Shown in pieces: positions 19,562-22,435 of a DNA stretch of 22,435 nucleotides. The position numbers and the translations under genes are program-made. Every line of letters begins with the position of its first letter. Within the stretch, counting starts at the first letter, position 1. This DNA is from DASSHC01 sp035693105 (GTDB taxonomy: Bacteria > Chloroflexota > Chloroflexia > Thermomicrobiales > Thermomicrobiaceae), in assembly GCA_035693105.1 (NCBI GenBank), contig DASSHC010000141.1, positions 1 to 22,435 on the forward strand, given 5' to 3'. The notes beneath the pieces are model-generated. The model did not search any database. It had not been told where the DNA came from and saw only the letters and a program-made list of their open reading frames with translations.

Positions 19562-22435
19562 TTAGCGCCGCGGCTCGTCGGAGCGGCCGTTGGGGTCGCT
19601 CGGCGGGCGATGCAGCGGCAACTGCACGCTGAAGCGGCTGCCGCTGTCGGGCTGGCTCGCCACGCTCACCGTGCCGCCGTGCTGCTCGACGATCTCGTGC
19701 GTGATGTAGAGCCCCAGCCCGGTACCCTCAACCAGCGACCGCACCCGCTCGCCGCGGCTGAAGGGCTGGAAGAGGGTGCGGAGCTCGTCGGGGGTGATGC
19801 CGATCCCCCGATCGTCCACCACCACCTCGGCCAGCGCGCCCGCCTGGCGCACCGTCACCCGCACCTCGCCACCGTCGGGCGAATACTTCAGCGCGTTCGA
19901 GATCAGATTGGTCAGCACCTGGTCGAGCCGGGAGGCGTCCCACTCGCCCACCACCGGCTCCGGCGCCTCCAGCACCAGCGTATGCGCCTCGGTGCGCTCG
20001 CCGCCGTGCTCGAAGCGCTCGAGGACCTCGCCCGCCAGCGCGACGAGGTCGAAGCGCGACGGGTGCAGCTCCAGCCGCCCGCGCTGAATCTGCGACATGT
20101 CGAGGAGGTCGTTGACCAGCCCCTGGAAGCGCTCGAGCTGGCCCTGCAGATTGTCCATCGCCTGCCGCAGCCGGCTCGCCTCCGGCAAGGGCCGGCGCAA
20201 CTGCCGGTCGAGCATCTGAACATAGCCCTTGATCGTGGTCAGCGGCGTCTTCAGCTCGTGGGAGGCGATCGAGAGGAACTCCTCGCGCACGCGCACGGCG
20301 GCGACCGTCTCGCGGTAGAGGCGCGCGCGCTCGTAGGCCTCGGCGGCCCGCCGGGCCAGATCCTCGGCCAGCGCGACATCGTTCGGGGTATAGATCCGCT
20401 TGCGGCTGGTCAGCCAGAAGCCCATCATGCCGATCGCCCGGCCGCCCGTCACCAGCGGCACCATCATGCCCGAGCAGAAGGGAGTATCGCCCAACAGCTC
20501 GACCTGGCGCCGGTCGCCGATGATCCCGGCAAGCTCGTCGGGCGCGATCTCAGGGAAGAGCATCGACTGGCCGGTGCGGAAGACGCGCATAGCGGTGATG
20601 CGCGGATCGGCGAGATCGATGGGAAAGCGTCCGACCGAGATCTCGGCCAGGTGATCGAGGGCCGAATCGTGATGCGCCATCGAGAGCCGCCGGAAGGAGC
20701 CGTCGTCCTCGACCAGATTGACCGTGCAGACATCGGCGATCTCCGGCACGGCCAGCTCGCTGACCCGGGCCAGGGCTTCCTCGACCTCCAGCGTGCGGGA
20801 GAGGACGCCGCTGGCCTCGGCCAGGAAGGCGAGGCGCCGCTGGGCCAGCCGCTCGGCCTCGAAGAGGCTGGAGCGGTCGATCGCCAGCGCGATGCGGTCG
20901 GCGGCGAACTGCAACAGGCGCAGCTCGCTGGGCCGGAAGAGCCGCGGGCGGGTGCTGCCGACGTGCAGCACGCCGATGACGCGCTCCTCGAGCACCAGCG
21001 GCACGCCGATCATCGACGCGATCCGCTCGACCAGGAAGGTGTGGGGCACCTCCTCCTCGGTCACCTGCTCCACCACGATCGAGGTTCGGTCGCGCGCGAT
21101 CCGCCCGACAAACCCCTCGCCCAGCGGCACCCCAACCCGCAGATCGGGCGGCACGGCCAGCCCCTCGGCCGCGCGCACCACCAGCCGCTGGCCCGACTCG
21201 TCGACCAGGAGAATGGTCGCCTCGTCGACCCGCATCAGTTCGGAGACGCGATGCAGCAGCTCGACCAGCAGATCGTCAAGATCGAGGTGGGCCAGCGCGG
21301 CGTCGCTCACCGCCTGGATGCGCTCGATCATGTGCGCGGCCAGCTCCGCCTCGGCGCGCGCCGCCTGCTCGCGCTCCAGCAGGCGCATGCGCTCCTCGGT
21401 GGCCCGCCGCTCGCCGCTGGTATCGATCACCAGCACGCCGACCCCCAGCGCCTCGTCGTCCACCCGAATGGGGAAGAGCTGGCACTTCCAGGCGGCGGTC
21501 TCCCCGCTCAGTTCGAGATCGATGACCGGCCGTCCGCTCAGGCGGACCTGGCGCGCGGCGGTGACCATCGGCGCGGCGAAGCCGGGCAGCGCCTCGTCGA
21601 GCCTCCGGCCGATCAGCGTGTCGGCTGGGGCGCCACAGAGGGCGGCCAGCGCGTCGTTGACGCGCACCTGGCGCAGCTGGGTATCGAGCAGCGCGAAGCC
21701 CACCGGCGCGGTCGCCAGCACGGTATCGAGCAGCGCCAACGTCGCATCCTTGGCGCGCGAGGCCTCCTGGGCGGCGCGCAGCAGGCGGGCTTGATCGAGC
21801 GCCGCCGCCGCGCGCCGCGCCAGCTCCTCGGCCAGCGCCAGGTCGGCCTGCTCGAGGCGCCGCTCGGACTCGGTGATGGCGCAGAAGAGCGCGCCCAGGG
21901 TCACGCCGCGCGCGATCAGCGGCACGCAGAGGTAGGAGCGGATCCGCAGCGTCTCCAGCAGGCGCAACTGATTGCCGTCGTGGGCGACGGCCTGGTTGAA
22001 GCCCGCGCTGGTCAGCGGCACGAAGAGCGGCCGGCCCGTGCGCAGCACCTCGGCCAGCACGAAGCGGTGATTGGGGCTGGCGCGCAACTGGCGCATGAGC
22101 TCGTCGAGCAGGCGCTCCTTGTCCGGCAGCACATGGCTGCTGGCCACCAACGCCGGGCGGCCGTCGGCGTCACCCGCCGCGATGACGCAGCAGTCGGCCA
22201 GATCGGGCACCGCCAGCCGGGCCAGATTGGTCAGCATCGACGCCTCGTCGGCCGTCGCGGTCAAGAGCGCGCCGGCCTCGGCCATGATCCGCAGCCGCTC
22301 CTCGGCCCGCCGCCGCTCGCCCAGCGGCACGACCGAGAGACAGACGCGGATCGCGCCACCGCTGGGATCGGTGGCGGTGTCGAAGCGGAACTCGCTCCAG
22401 CGAAACTCATCCTCCAGCGGCAGCGGTCCATCGAA
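19562..22435 (-). CDS. Multi-sensor hybrid-free histidine kinase (PAS/GAF), 5' partial
   Basis: The visible 957 residues continue past the window edge, so the start is missing. In order (numbers from the window edge): the end of a PAS/PAC domain (1-45), a GAF domain (about 55-225), a PAS domain (about 230-350, APVGFALLDTQLRQVRVNDA), a second GAF (about 375-535), a third GAF (about 545-715), a HisKA domain with the phospho-accepting His in FLSIASHELKTPLTTIKGY (about 725-790), and an HATPase_c domain with N box NLISNALKYSPDGG, DDRGIGITPDEL and GEGT-like VEGTGLGLYITHEIV (about 835-945). No membrane helix or receiver domain is seen in this part, so it is probably a soluble sensor of small molecules, light or redox. 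No response regulator is adjacent in the window. Confidence 0.92.
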   Translation of the reverse strand, partial: FDGPLPLEDEFRWSEFRFDTATDPSGGAIRVCLSVVPLGERRRAEERLRIMAEAGALLTATADEASMLTNLARLAVPDLADCCVIAAGDADGRPALVASSHVLPDKERLLDELMRQLRASPNHRFVLAEVLRTGRPLFVPLTSAGFNQAVAHDGNQLRLLETLRIRSYLCVPLIARGVTLGALFCAITESERRLEQADLALAEELARRAAAALDQARLLRAAQEASRAKDATLALLDTVLATAPVGFALLDTQLRQVRVNDALAALCGAPADTLIGRRLDEALPGFAAPMVTAARQVRLSGRPVIDLELSGETAAWKCQLFPIRVDDEALGVGVLVIDTSGERRATEERMRLLEREQAARAEAELAAHMIERIQAVSDAALAHLDLDDLLVELLHRVSELMRVDEATILLVDESGQRLVVRAAEGLAVPPDLRVGVPLGEGFVGRIARDRTSIVVEQVTEEEVPHTFLVERIASMIGVPLVLEERVIGVLHVGSTRPRLFRPSELRLLQFAADRIALAIDRSSLFEAERLAQRRLAFLAEASGVLSRTLEVEEALARVSELAVPEIADVCTVNLVEDDGSFRRLSMAHHDSALDHLAEISVGRFPIDLADPRITAMRVFRTGQSMLFPEIAPDELAGIIGDRRQVELLGDTPFCSGMMVPLVTGGRAIGMMGFWLTSRKRIYTPNDVALAEDLARRAAEAYERARLYRETVAAVRVREEFLSIASHELKTPLTTIKGYVQMLDRQLRRPLPEASRLRQAMDNLQGQLERFQGLVNDLLDMSQIQRGRLELHPSRFDLVALAGEVLERFEHGGERTEAHTLVLEAPEPVVGEWDASRLDQVLTNLISNALKYSPDGGEVRVTVRQAGALAEVVVDDRGIGITPDELRTLFQPFSRGERVRSLVEGTGLGLYITHEIVEQHGGTVSVASQPDSGSRFSVQLPLHRPPSDPNGRSDEPRR

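Overview
The window is GC-rich DNA from a bacterial chromosome. It has 25 recognisable protein genes on both strands, no RNA genes and no CRISPR array. Ribosome binding sites of the GGAGG type sit before most genes. The mix of an F420-type luciferase-like oxidoreductase, a SCO lipoprotein, a YtxH protein, a tandem-domain universal stress protein, a multi-GAF histidine kinase and many dispersed palindromes of the 'CTTCG..CTCAGGATGACA' kind suggests a Chloroflexota member, perhaps near the Thermomicrobia. This placement is inference; the window holds no phylogenetic marker that settles it.

Layout. 1-633: no gene seen, one palindromic repeat. 634-2148: M17 leucyl aminopeptidase. 2378-2734 (minus): small membrane protein. 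2898-3785: LLM-class oxidoreductase. 3870-5357: three-gene run of thioredoxin-fold protein, membrane-anchored 15-residue-repeat protein and YtxH protein. 5733-6326 (minus): SCO lipoprotein. 6491-7066: toxin-antitoxin pair whose RelE-like toxin is frameshifted at a C6 tract. 7021-8139: divergent GtrA and MgtC membrane proteins. 8129-9987: divergent TrmH methyltransferase and MidA-type methyltransferase. 9859-11153: a lower-GC segment flanked by a 132-bp direct repeat of the MidA 3' end. 11439-13052 (minus): SagB/ThcOx-type oxidoreductase. 13175-13646 (minus): hicB followed by a frameshifted hicA. 13854-15134: RNase Z-like metallohydrolase and a peroxiredoxin-like protein. 15332-16804 (minus): SnoaL-like protein and an Ldh-type dehydrogenase. 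17036-18015: two unrecognised, lower-GC genes. 18227-19549: universal stress protein and a small helical protein. 19562-22435 (minus): a multi-sensor histidine kinase whose start lies outside the window.

Most of the window is ordinary housekeeping, redox and stress biology. Two features stand out. First, about 1.03 kb of foreign-looking DNA sits at the 3' end of the MidA gene. It carries a membrane protein whose topology recalls SLATT/Pycsar-effector proteins plus a 61-residue partner. It rebuilt the MidA end and left the displaced copy downstream, as site-specific elements do, yet it has no integrase. Second, all four convergent gene junctions longer than 100 bp hold copies of related palindromic elements (two families), which could mark bidirectional transcription ends. 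Both type II toxin genes are broken by single-base frameshifts while their antitoxins are intact.
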